Below are positions 37,738 through 46,543 of a stretch of 64,000 nucleotides of DNA, one piece after another. The notes under the pieces were generated by a model. It did not search any database. It saw only the letters and a list, made by a program, of their open reading frames with translations, and was not told the origin of the DNA. Source of the DNA: Listeria cossartiae subsp. cayugensis (GTDB taxonomy: Bacteria > Bacillota > Bacilli > Lactobacillales > Listeriaceae); the NCBI RefSeq assembly GCF_014229095.1, contig NZ_JAARZC010000002.1:372001-436000 (forward strand). The letters run 5' to 3'. Position 1 is the stretch's first letter. The number at the start of each line of letters is the position of its first letter. A program made the translations under genes and the position numbers.

Positions 37738-40209
37738 TTAACTATCTGGAATTTTAACGCTAGTCGAGGCGGCGGGGCTTTTCTTGCCATCTTTTACGGC
37801 GACGACATTAATGGAAACTGTGTCACCCGGATTGCCACCACTGACCGAAACAGAGGTAGAAGATACAGTCGTTGTGGAACCATTGACGGTTACTTCATAG
37901 GTTGCGCCATCTACTGCAGACCAAGAAACATTTATTTGCTTAGAGCTGGCATTGTAGCTCGCTCTTAAGCCGGCAGGGGCAGTAAGATTTTTGGCTTCTT
38001 CAGCCTTTTTCTCTTCCTCTGCTTTTTTCTTAGCCTCTTCTTCTTTTTTCTTCTCTTCCTCAGTTTTCTTTTTCGCTTCTTCTTCCGCTTTTTTCTTCGC
38101 TTCTTCTTCTTTTTTCTTCTCATCTTCAGGAGTAGAAGCTGTTTTTGTTGGTGCAGTTCCTGATAAGAACAATTCGTAGCTTACTTTATCGCTTGGTGTA
38201 CCTTCTGCGGCACGGGCGATTGGGTTACTACCTTTTAGAATTGGAACGGAAACAACATTGCTTGGCATTTTGAAGTCTGATGTTGTTTTGCCAGAAGAGG
38301 CATGCGCCATCAACTTACTAAACATGCGTTGCGCAATTTTTTGTTCACTCGCAGAAACATATTTTTGCTTATCATCATAACCGGTCCATACGGCGATTGA
38401 ATAATTGGTTGTATATCCGGCAAACCATGAGTCACGAGCTGCACCACTAGGGTAGTAGTACTTCGAAGTGAATTCAGGTGGGATGTTCGTTGTACCTGTC
38501 TTACCAGCAGCAGGAACACCTGGTACGGCTGCTGAGGTACCAGTTCCGATAGAAAGAACGTCTTTTAAAACATCAGAGACCATATAAGCAGTGGATTCTT
38601 TCATCGCCACGGTGCTTTTCGGTTCTGTATCAATTTCGGTTTGGCCATCAGATAAAACGATTTTAGTAACGGTATGTGGCGTGTTGTAAATTCCTTTGTT
38701 ACCGAATGCGGCATAAGCACCAGCCATTTGCATTGGGTTGGAACTATTTGCACCGATAGCATTGGATTCTACGTTTTGGCCTTTATCATACGTGATACCA
38801 AGTTTATTAACAAATTGCTCAGATTTATCTAAGCCAACTGCTTGAAGTGTTTTTAGAGCTGGAATATTACGCGATTGATAAAGGGCTTGTCTTACGGAAA
38901 TTGGTCCTTTATAACCGAAGTCCCAGTTATTAATAGGAGTACCACCAGTATAAGTATACGGTTCATCTTCTAAAATATGGGCAGTTGACCAGTCTAAATA
39001 TTCAAAAGCAGGGCCATAATCGGCGATAGGTTTCATTGTTGAACCGACTGAACGTTTTACTTGTGTTGCGTAGTTGTAACCACGTGTCACTTTCTGATTA
39101 CGTCCGCCTCCGATTGCTTGAACACGACCGGTTTTTGTATCTTGCAACACGATACCGGCTTGCATTTCATCATCGGTGAAGTTCACAATTTCATTTGTAT
39201 TAAGCATTTTTTCCGTGTACTCTTGGGCATCACGGTCAAGTGCTGTGTAAATAGTTAAACCATCACGATACACATCATATTCTTTTGGAATTTCGCTTAA
39301 AACTTGTGTTACGTAAGAATCGTATTTGTAAATTTTATCTGCACGATCTTTTTTCGAGCGAAGTCCAGTAGTAATTGGTGTTTTTTGAGCTTCCGTCATT
39401 TGTTCTTTGGTGATTTTGTCATGTGTATACATATTTGTTAACACTTGATCACGACGTTTTTTAGCAGCTTCTGGATGGTCGTAAGGGTTGTAGTTGTTTG
39501 GACTTTGTGGCATACCAGCAAGTAGCGCTGTTTCAGCTAACGTAAGATCTTTCACATTTTTACCGAAATAATGTTCGGCAGCTGTTTGCATACCATGGAC
39601 ACGGTCAGACATATAGACTTTATTAACATAAATTTCTAAGATGTCGTTTTTGCTATATTTTTCTTCTAATTGAAGGGCTAACCATGCTTCTTGTGCTTTT
39701 CTAGCAAGTGTTTTGTTTGTGTAGTCTAAGTAGGACATTTTGATGATTTGTTGGGAAAGGGTACTTGCGCCTTCTGCCCCAAAACCATCTGTCACGTTAG
39801 CTACAACTGCCCCACCAAGTCGGATAGGGTCAATACCATCATGTTCGTAAAAACGCGCATCTTCTGTTGTTAGAATTGCATTTTTTAGTGTTTCTGGTAT
39901 ATCTTTGTATTCAATATATTCCCGCCGTTCGGTTCCAACCTCTGCGAAAACTTTACCATCCTTATCAAGTAACTTGGACGATAACGGATCCCGTAGCTTG
40001 GAGTCGGTCAGTTTAGGTGCATCTTTTGCATAACCGTAAAAAACAGTTGCACCAGCCGCAATACCAAAGAAAGCGAAAAATAATCCTGCAAAGAAAATAG
40101 TTTTGAAAATATTCGCCGCTACTCGTTTTCCGCGTTTTTGCGGTTTCTTTTTAGAATTGCTACTTGGTTTTTTGCGATACTGAGATCTTGTCTGCGGTTT
40201 ATCTGCCAT
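37738..40209 (-). CDS. pbpA1: Class A penicillin-binding protein PBPA1
   Basis: Bifunctional peptidoglycan glycosyltransferase/transpeptidase of 823 residues (ponA homologue). The cytoplasmic N-terminus has TRSQYRK (residues 7-13), matching the (S/T)RxxR(R/K) motif bound by GpsB. A membrane helix lies at about 34-58, then the GT51 domain with catalytic EDARFYEHDG (116 onward). The transpeptidase has S390-T-M-K393, SRN and KTGTTN. After it comes a Lys/Glu-rich tract of ~48 residues (about 693-741) and a C-terminal fibronectin type III domain (about 740-823). It is transcribed with recU 31 nt upstream, as in Bacillus. Confidence 0.95.
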   Translation of the reverse strand: MADKPQTRSQYRKKPSSNSKKKPQKRGKRVAANIFKTIFFAGLFFAFFGIAAGATVFYGYAKDAPKLTDSKLRDPLSSKLLDKDGKVFAEVGTERREYIEYKDIPETLKNAILTTEDARFYEHDGIDPIRLGGAVVANVTDGFGAEGASTLSQQIIKMSYLDYTNKTLARKAQEAWLALQLEEKYSKNDILEIYVNKVYMSDRVHGMQTAAEHYFGKNVKDLTLAETALLAGMPQSPNNYNPYDHPEAAKKRRDQVLTNMYTHDKITKEQMTEAQKTPITTGLRSKKDRADKIYKYDSYVTQVLSEIPKEYDVYRDGLTIYTALDRDAQEYTEKMLNTNEIVNFTDDEMQAGIVLQDTKTGRVQAIGGGRNQKVTRGYNYATQVKRSVGSTMKPIADYGPAFEYLDWSTAHILEDEPYTYTGGTPINNWDFGYKGPISVRQALYQSRNIPALKTLQAVGLDKSEQFVNKLGITYDKGQNVESNAIGANSSNPMQMAGAYAAFGNKGIYNTPHTVTKIVLSDGQTEIDTEPKSTVAMKESTAYMVSDVLKDVLSIGTGTSAAVPGVPAAGKTGTTNIPPEFTSKYYYPSGAARDSWFAGYTTNYSIAVWTGYDDKQKYVSASEQKIAQRMFSKLMAHASSGKTTSDFKMPSNVVSVPILKGSNPIARAAEGTPSDKVSYELFLSGTAPTKTASTPEDEKKKEEEAKKKAEEEAKKKTEEEKKKEEEAKKKAEEEKKAEEAKNLTAPAGLRASYNASSKQINVSWSAVDGATYEVTVNGSTTTVSSTSVSVSGGNPGDTVSINVVAVKDGKKSPAASTSVKIPDS

Positions 40210-40240
40210 TAAAAATCTCTCTCCTTTAAAAAAGGTTTGA

Positions 40241-40846
40241 CTAGAAGTATAATTTATCTATTGATTGCAAGAAGTCAAGCCTTGGATTTAGACCATAAGG
40301 AATTTGGTCCGATACATCTTGTATTTCTGCTATAGTGACTGATTTTCTACCACCACTTTGCATGCGTTCCCAAAACGGATAAAATTTTTCAAAGGGAATG
40401 AAATGTGTTTCTCCGAGTTTTTGGAAAGCAATAATGACAAAAACGATACCATCTTGTTTTAAGACGTTAATCATATGTGTCATTTGGTGATCGTGAAAAT
40501 TACTCAACGGAAAAGACGTTGTATTTTGGGTTTCTTTTGCTTCAAAATCAACATATTTTCCTTTATAGACACCATTGTAATCTGTTGTGGATGGTGTTTT
40601 GAAGTAGGCTTCCTTAATTTTGGCACTACTTCTTTTTGGATAGTCCACGCTGACAATTTGGACAGGCGTAGGTTTTTTGTGGATGACTGCAATTTCGTGG
40701 GTTAAATAATACGCAATTGTATCATTCAAGTCATCTTCCAAAGACATACCGCGCTTACCATAAGTTACAGGAGCTTTCCGTTTTTTTGGAGGAAGACCCT
40801 CAGGACTCACTGCATACTTTTTGCCGTTAGGATAACCAATAGCCAT
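40241..40846 (-). CDS. recU: Holliday junction resolvase RecU
   Basis: A 201-residue endonuclease that resolves Holliday junctions in recombination and chromosome segregation. The nuclease core has [18 protein letters not shown], carrying the catalytic Asp, Glu and Lys, near residue 100. [11 protein letters not shown] is the conserved N-terminus. The start is ATG 40846 with AGAGGTG upstream. An in-frame GTG at 40855 is part of that site. It is the first gene of the recU-pbpA1 operon. Confidence 0.94.
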   Translation of the reverse strand: MAIGYPNGKKYAVSPEGLPPKKRKAPVTYGKRGMSLEDDLNDTIAYYLTHEIAVIHKKPTPVQIVSVDYPKRSSAKIKEAYFKTPSTTDYNGVYKGKYVDFEAKETQNTTSFPLSNFHDHQMTHMINVLKQDGIVFVIIAFQKLGETHFIPFEKFYPFWERMQSGGRKSVTIAEIQDVSDQIPYGLNPRLDFLQSIDKLYF

Positions 40847-40860
40847 TTTTTTCACCTCTA

Positions 40861-40906
40861 TCAGAAAAATTCTATTCTGAAATTTAGACTATCATCTATT
40901 ATAACA
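40861..40906 (-). promoter_or_regulatory. Promoter and leader hairpin of recU-pbpA1
   Basis: On the minus strand TGTTATAAT (extended -10, 40898-40906) is followed by the inverted repeat TCAGAA (40875-40880) and TTCTGA (40861-40866). The repeat could form a small hairpin directly before the ribosome binding site. Confidence 0.5.
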
Positions 40907-41092
40907 AATAAAAATGAAAATGATAGTACGAATTAAATGCAGAATAGCTCTTTTCGGCAAGAAACTACCTCATAAATAGAACGTACCTTCGTCTATTTTA
41001 CCATATTTTAACTAATAATCTAATTTTAGGCAAGATTTTCTGTCCTATGCTATGCTTGAGGTAACTGAAAATGTGAAGAAAAGAGTGATAGA

Positions 41093-41458
41093 ATGGAACT
41101 TTTAAACCGCACGGAAAAATTGCTTCTTCAGAATGAAAAAAACTGGGAACTTTATTTAAGTAACCGTGAAGAAGCACAGCCGTTTGATTTTTATAAAGAT
41201 ATGAAACCTTTTGTGGATGAAGCAAAAAATAGCGCGGATGCATTTTTAGAATTAGCGATTCCATGGGTAAACAAAGAGCGCCCTCCTTATTTAGGAGAAC
41301 TGCAATTAAGGCAAGCTTGTGATAATGTTCAGATGACGGCAGTAAGTGCATTTAATGGAAAGTCTTTTTACAAACATTTCCTAGACCACTACCAGTCTAC
41401 CAAGTATACACTAACAAGAGTGAGAGATTTCTTAAAAAGAAAAGAGGAATTGATGTGA
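41093..41458 (+). CDS. yppE: YppE-like DUF1798 protein
   Basis: A 121-residue soluble, mainly helical protein of the DUF1798 family (Bacillus YppE). It is recognisable by NWELYLSNREEAQPFDFYKDMKPFVDEA-like N-terminal helices and WVNKERPPYLGELQLRQA. Function is unknown. AAGAGTGATAG precedes the ATG. The next gene, ypsA, starts inside its last codons. Possible -10 boxes TATGCT occur in tandem at 41046-41056 without a good -35. Confidence 0.8.
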   Translation: MELLNRTEKLLLQNEKNWELYLSNREEAQPFDFYKDMKPFVDEAKNSADAFLELAIPWVNKERPPYLGELQLRQACDNVQMTAVSAFNGKSFYKHFLDHYQSTKYTLTRVRDFLKRKEELM

Positions 41459-42000
41459 AATCCATCGCAGTGACGGGATACAAAAATTTTGAACTTGGCA
41501 TTTTTAAAAAGGATGCGGATGAAGCCGTCTATATTAAAGAAACAATTAAACGCCATTTGCTACCGCACGTGGAAGATGGGCTCGAATGGGTGATTATTTC
41601 TGGACAGTTAGGGATTGAACTTTGGGCAGGGGAAGTAGTTGCGGAATTAAAAACAGATTATCCGGTCAAACTAGCAATTCTGGAGCCGTTTGAACAACAA
41701 AGCGCTAATTGGAATGAAGCGAATCAATTATGGGCAACTGAAGTACGAGAAAAAGCGGATTATCATGCGTTTATTACGAAACGCCCTTATGAAAGTCCGG
41801 CGCAATTTGCGGCTAGAGATGGTTTTATTATCGATAATACGGACGGGGCGCTACTTGTGTATGATTTAGAAAAAGAAGGTTCGCCGAAATTTTTTTATGA
41901 TCGTGCCGCTCAAGCGAAAGAGCAAGCGAATTATTTTTTGGAATGTATTGACTTTTATGCGCTTCAAGAGGTTGTAGAGGATATGAATCAAACCTTTTAA
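41455..42000 (+). CDS. ypsA: YpsA family SLOG-domain protein
   Basis: A 181-residue protein of the YpsA/DUF1273 branch of the SLOG superfamily, which has a Rossmann-like nucleotide- or ligand-binding fold. Motifs are AVTGYKNFELGIF (residues 4-16), WVIISGQLGIELWAGEV near 52 and a C-terminal DGALLVYDLEKEGSPKFFYDRA. In Bacillus and Staphylococcus YpsA has been linked to cell division together with GpsB, and gpsB is the next gene here. It starts with GTG overlapping the yppE stop by 4 nt. Confidence 0.86.
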   Translation: MKSIAVTGYKNFELGIFKKDADEAVYIKETIKRHLLPHVEDGLEWVIISGQLGIELWAGEVVAELKTDYPVKLAILEPFEQQSANWNEANQLWATEVREKADYHAFITKRPYESPAQFAARDGFIIDNTDGALLVYDLEKEGSPKFFYDRAAQAKEQANYFLECIDFYALQEVVEDMNQTF

Positions 42001-42061
42001 TATAGAAGCAAATAGTTATTTTCATAAAAATTACTCGAATAGATTGACAAATGGTGTGAGA

Positions 42062-42089
42062 TTTGAAAAAATAAGGGTAAGTATATTAT
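42062..42089 (+). promoter_or_regulatory. Candidate promoter of gpsB
   Basis: TTTGAA (42062-42067), 16-nt spacer, TATTAT (42084-42089), 43 nt before the gpsB ATG. A TTGACA at 42044-42049 has no matching -10 at the normal distance. Confidence 0.45.
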
Positions 42090-42131
42090 TAGAACAAAAA
42101 TACGTAAGAATAGAGATAGAGGTGGAGTTAT

Positions 42132-42473
42132 ATGACTTCGGAACAATTTGAGTATCACTTAACAGGTAAAGAAATTTTGGAAAAAGAATTTAAAACTGGG
42201 CTTCGTGGTTATAGTCCGGAAGATGTTGATGAGTTTTTAGACATGGTAATTAAAGATTACAGTACGTTTACGCAAGAAATCGAGGCTCTACAAGCTGAAA
42301 ATATTCGACTTGTACAAGAACTTGACAGTGCGCCACTAAGATCATCTGCACAACCAGCACCAACTTTCCAAGCAGCGGCACAACCTGCTGGAACGACCAA
42401 CTTTGATATTCTAAAACGTCTTTCTAACTTAGAAAAACACGTTTTTGGAAATAAGCTGGACGATAACGAATAG
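42132..42473 (+). CDS. gpsB: Cell-division adaptor GpsB
   Basis: A 113-residue DivIVA-family protein. The N-terminal domain (residues 5-65) contains TGKEILEKEFKTGLRGYSPEDVDEFLD, the groove that binds PBP cytoplasmic tails, and a parallel coiled coil. A short linker leads to a C-terminal trimerisation helix (FDILKRLSNLEKHVFG). In Listeria GpsB binds PBPA1, whose motif-bearing N-terminus is encoded 2 kb away. RBS AGAGGTGGAG. The RNase P RNA gene follows. Confidence 0.95.
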   Translation: MTSEQFEYHLTGKEILEKEFKTGLRGYSPEDVDEFLDMVIKDYSTFTQEIEALQAENIRLVQELDSAPLRSSAQPAPTFQAAAQPAGTTNFDILKRLSNLEKHVFGNKLDDNE

Positions 42474-42500
42474 GTATGCTAGTATAAGTAAGTTAAGAAT

Positions 42501-42905
42501 TTATGAATAACGTTCGGATAATCGCTGTTTTCTTTTGAAAGCAGAGGAAAGTCCATGCTCGCACGGTGCTGTGATGCCCGTAGTGATCGTGCCTGGTCAA
42601 ACAATAAGCCAGGGCATTCCGGATTTCCGGTTTGACGGCAGGTGAATGACCTAAGTCTTCGGATATGGTCTTATAACCTTGAAGGTGCCACAGTGACGAA
42701 GTTCCGGCAGAAATGCTCGGAAGTGGAACGAGGTAAACCCCACGAGCGAGAAACTCAAACTTATGGTAGGGGCACTTTTCCCGAGGAATCAAGAACAAGG
42801 GACGAGGTGCGAATTAATTTTCGCGCAGATAGATGGTTATCTCTTTACTATTACCCTGTATGTAGTAAAGAACAGAACATGGCTTACAGAGCGTTATTTT
42901 CAGGA
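42501..42905 (+). ncRNA. rnpB: RNase P RNA (Bacillus B-type)
   Basis: Catalytic RNA that removes 5' leaders from pre-tRNAs. Universally conserved segments are present in order: GAGGAAAGTCCATGCTCGC (near 42543), CACAGTGACGAAG (near 42690), GTGGAACGAGGTAAACCCC (near 42722), AGATAGATGG (near 42828) and ACAGAACATGGCTTACAG (near 42872). The P1 helix pairs AATAACG (about 42506-42512) with CGTTATT (42892-42898). The ends are approximate. The position between gpsB and a THUMP methyltransferase gene is the same as in Bacillus. Open frames inside it are spurious. Confidence 0.96.
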
Positions 42906-42921
42906 TTAATTTAACATTGAA

Positions 42922-43021
42922 GGCTGTTTTAGAAGGCCGGAGCGCAAGTTTTAAGGTGGGTGTTCGACCTGGTTGAATGCCTATTTAAAACAAATCTCCT
43001 CCTCTTAAAACAGCTTTTTTT
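42922..43021 (+). ncRNA. Long nested hairpin ending in a T-run, between rnpB and rlmL-like gene
   Basis: Outer helix: 42923-42936 pairs with 43001-43014 (one mismatch, one G-U). Inside, GGAG (42939-42942) pairs with CTCC (42996-42999), then GTTTTAA (42948-42954) pairs with TTAAAAC (42985-42991). A small apical hairpin near 42958-42970 caps it. Seven T residues follow (43015-43021). It can act as the rnpB terminator. Its size and layered pairing also fit a separate small RNA or a cis-element of the next gene. Confidence 0.55.
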
Positions 43022-43052
43022 CATTAGAAATTTAATTAAAGGATGGGACACA

Positions 43053-44201
43053 ATGAAAACATTTCAGTTGGTGGCGACGGCTGCTTCTGGTTTAGAAGCG
43101 ATTGTTGGGAAAGAAGTTGCACGTTTAGGCTATGACCCGAAAGTAGAAAACGGCAAGGTATATTTTGAAGGAGATTTATCCGCAATTGCTAGAGCGAATC
43201 TTTGGCTTCGTGTAGCAGACCGAGTGAAAATTGTTGTTGGTGTATTTAAAGCAACGACATTTGATGAACTGTTTGAAAAGACGAAAGCTTTACCTTGGGA
43301 AGATTATTTGCCGCTAGATGCGCAGTTCCCTGTAGCTGGTAAATCAGTTAAGTCTACGCTTTATAGTGTGCCTGACTGCCAAGCAATTGTGAAAAAAGCC
43401 ATCGTTAATCGTGTCAGTGAAAAATATCGTCGTTCTGGTCGTTTGATGGAAACAGGCGCGTTATTTAAGTTAGAAGTTTCTATTTTAAAAGATGAAGTGA
43501 CATTGACAATTGATACTAGTGGTGCGGGATTACATAAACGTGGTTATCGTTTAGCGCAAGGTAGCGCGCCGATTAAAGAAACGATGGCGGCGGCACTTGT
43601 GTTACTTACGAGCTGGCACCCGGATAGACCATTTTACGATCCAGTATGTGGTTCTGGGACGATTCCAATTGAGGCAGCACTTATTGGACAAAATATTGCA
43701 CCGGGATTCAACCGTGAGTTTGTCTCAGAAACATGGGACTGGATGCCGAAGCAAATTTGGGCAGATGCGAGACAAGAAGCGGAAGATTTAGCTAACTATG
43801 ACCAACCGCTAAATATTATTGGTGGCGATATTGATGCACGTTTGATCGAAATTGCAAAACAAAATGCGGTAGAAGCAGGTCTTGGTGACTTGATTACTTT
43901 TAGACAACTCCAAGTAGCCGATTTCCAAACGGAAGATGAGTACGGGGTCGTTGTTGCGAATCCGCCGTACGGGGAACGTTTAGAGGACGAGGAAGCAGTG
44001 CGCCAACTGTACCGCGAAATGGGTATTGTGTATAAACGCATGCCGACATGGTCTGTTTACGTGCTGACTTCATATGAATTATTTGAAGAAGTTTATGGTA
44101 AGAAAGCAACGAAAAAACGCAAACTATATAATGGTTACTTGCGCACAGATTTATATCAATACTGGGGTCCAAGAAAGCCACGTCCTAAAAAAGAAGATTG
44201 A
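43053..44201 (+). CDS. ypsC: THUMP-domain RNA methyltransferase, RlmL/YpsC family
   Basis: A 382-residue SAM-dependent RNA methyltransferase. The N-terminal THUMP RNA-binding domain is at about residues 45-165. The Rossmann methyltransferase domain has FYDPVCGSGTIPIEAAL (about 192-208) and the catalytic VVANPPYGERL near 300, an N6/N2-type NPPY motif. It is likely to methylate 23S rRNA guanosine (RlmL N-terminal-type activity), by family. The start is ATG 43053 after GGATGGGA. The longer frame from 42960 reads through the structured element and lacks a ribosome binding site. Confidence 0.88.
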   Translation: MKTFQLVATAASGLEAIVGKEVARLGYDPKVENGKVYFEGDLSAIARANLWLRVADRVKIVVGVFKATTFDELFEKTKALPWEDYLPLDAQFPVAGKSVKSTLYSVPDCQAIVKKAIVNRVSEKYRRSGRLMETGALFKLEVSILKDEVTLTIDTSGAGLHKRGYRLAQGSAPIKETMAAALVLLTSWHPDRPFYDPVCGSGTIPIEAALIGQNIAPGFNREFVSETWDWMPKQIWADARQEAEDLANYDQPLNIIGGDIDARLIEIAKQNAVEAGLGDLITFRQLQVADFQTEDEYGVVVANPPYGERLEDEEAVRQLYREMGIVYKRMPTWSVYVLTSYELFEEVYGKKATKKRKLYNGYLRTDLYQYWGPRKPRPKKED

Positions 44202-44220
44202 TTGAATGGAGGAGTTAAGT

Positions 44221-45729
44221 TTGGTAGGAACATTAGAAGAGGAATTTTTAGCGTATATTAAAAAGATGGAAGCACTGGAAGAAGCACTAGCATTAGTTTA
44301 CTGGGATCTTCGTACAGGCGCGCCAGCAAAAGGAATGGAAGGCCGCTCAGACGTCATTGGCGTTCTTTCCGAAGAGATTTTCAATATGCAAACATCAGAA
44401 GAAATGGCTGCTTTTATTGCCGGACTTAACCAAGATAAAGAAAATCTATCCGAAATTACTCGTAAAACTCTAGAAGAATCTCAAAAAACATATGATTTAA
44501 ATAAAAAAATCCCAAGCAAGGAATATGCGGAATATACAAAACTAGTTGCGCAAGCCGAAACAGCTTGGACAACTGCCCGTGAACAAAATGATTTTGCGGC
44601 ATTCGAACCATTCCTAACTAGAATTCTCGAAATGAAACGCCAATTTGTGGAGTATTGGGGCTATGAAGAAAATAAATACGACACATTACTTGATCAATAT
44701 GAGCCAGGCGTGACGGTTTCTGTGCTTGATTCTGTCTTTCAAAAAGTACGTGATGGCATTATGGCGATTCGTGAAAAGATTGCAAACGAAGGCGTGAAGC
44801 CAGATGCATCGATTCTAAATACCAAAATTTCCGAAGCGAAACAAAAAGAATTTAGCATTCGTATTTTGAATAAAATGGGCTTTGATTTTGAAGCAGGGCG
44901 TTTAGATGAAACCGTTCACCCATTTGCGACTGGCTTAAATACTGGTGATGTTCGGATTACAACGCGTTACAATGAAAATGATTTTAAAATGGCTGTGTTT
45001 GGTACAATTCACGAAGGCGGACATGCGATTTATGAACAAAACTTTGATGCCTCTCTTGTAGGAACACCACTTGCGAACGGTGCTTCAATGGGTATTCATG
45101 AATCTCAATCTCTATTTTATGAAATCATTATCGGTTCGAGTTTGGCGTTTTGGAAAAGTAACTATGCTGATTTTCAGGCGATAACGAAGCCGGCTTTTGA
45201 TAATGTGAAGTTGGAAGATTTTTATCGTGCGGTGAATATTTCCGAGAGTTCGCTGATTCGAATTGAAGCGGATACGTTAACTTATCCGCTGCATATTATG
45301 ATTCGCTACGAACTAGAAAAAGCGCTTATTAATGGCGAGCTTGAAGTGAAAGATTTGCCAAAAGCGTGGGGCGACAAGTATGAAGAGTATTTAGGCATTC
45401 GGCCAGATAATGATACAAATGGTGTTCTGCAAGACATTCACTGGGCTGGTGGTGATTTTGGGTACTTCCCGTCGTACGCGCTAGGTTTAATGTACGCGGC
45501 GCAATTCTACAACCAAATGCAAAAAGAAATTCCGAATATCGATGCGATTATAGCAAGTGATGATTATACGGAGTTAAAAACATGGTTAACTGAACACGTC
45601 CATAAATTTGGTAAAACGAAGAAACCACTAGAAATTCTAACAGATACAACTGGAGAAGGCTTGAATCCTACGTACTTACTAGATTTACTAGAAAAAAGAT
45701 ATGCCTATGTTTACCAATTTAATAAGTAA
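44221..45729 (+). CDS. Carboxypeptidase M32 (Taq type)
   Basis: Zinc metallocarboxypeptidase of 502 residues, cytoplasmic. The zinc-binding HEGGHAIYEQN (HExxH) is near residue 265. The family motifs YWDLRTGAPAKG (near 33), GVLQDIHWAGGDFGYFPSYALG (about 402-423) and IRPDNDTNG are intact. TTG 44221 is chosen as start because GGAGG at 44208 lies 8 nt upstream. An in-frame ATG at 44206 overlaps that site. It follows the methyltransferase gene by 19 nt. No terminator separates it from the xpt promoter. Confidence 0.9.
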   Translation: MVGTLEEEFLAYIKKMEALEEALALVYWDLRTGAPAKGMEGRSDVIGVLSEEIFNMQTSEEMAAFIAGLNQDKENLSEITRKTLEESQKTYDLNKKIPSKEYAEYTKLVAQAETAWTTAREQNDFAAFEPFLTRILEMKRQFVEYWGYEENKYDTLLDQYEPGVTVSVLDSVFQKVRDGIMAIREKIANEGVKPDASILNTKISEAKQKEFSIRILNKMGFDFEAGRLDETVHPFATGLNTGDVRITTRYNENDFKMAVFGTIHEGGHAIYEQNFDASLVGTPLANGASMGIHESQSLFYEIIIGSSLAFWKSNYADFQAITKPAFDNVKLEDFYRAVNISESSLIRIEADTLTYPLHIMIRYELEKALINGELEVKDLPKAWGDKYEEYLGIRPDNDTNGVLQDIHWAGGDFGYFPSYALGLMYAAQFYNQMQKEIPNIDAIIASDDYTELKTWLTEHVHKFGKTKKPLEILTDTTGEGLNPTYLLDLLEKRYAYVYQFNK

Positions 45730-45738
45730 AAAATTAGC

Positions 45739-45767
45739 TTGACCATGCTCCTTTAGAAAGCTATAAT
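45739..45767 (+). promoter_or_regulatory. SigA promoter of xpt-pbuX
   Basis: TTGACC (45739-45744), 17-nt spacer, TATAAT (45762-45767), close to consensus and directly ahead of the riboswitch. Confidence 0.8.
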
Positions 45768-45789
45768 AAACAACATAACTTAAAACCGA

Positions 45790-46537
<748 letters not shown>

Positions 46538-46543
46538 GAATAA

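Noticed and set aside
37991-38179. Ser/Phe-rich frame antisense to pbpA1
   Set aside because: It is the mirror of the Lys/Glu repeat tract (TTC/TCT codons), an artefact of low complexity.
40871-40885. CodY-like box upstream of recU
   Set aside because: Four mismatches to the 15-nt consensus, which is common by chance in AT-rich DNA.
42642-42914. Open frame of 90 codons inside the rnpB region
   Set aside because: It lies entirely within conserved RNase P RNA sequence and has no ribosome binding site.
42960-43052. N-terminal extension of the THUMP methyltransferase
   Set aside because: It reads through the structured element and terminator, without a ribosome binding site; the ATG at 43053 aligns with the family.
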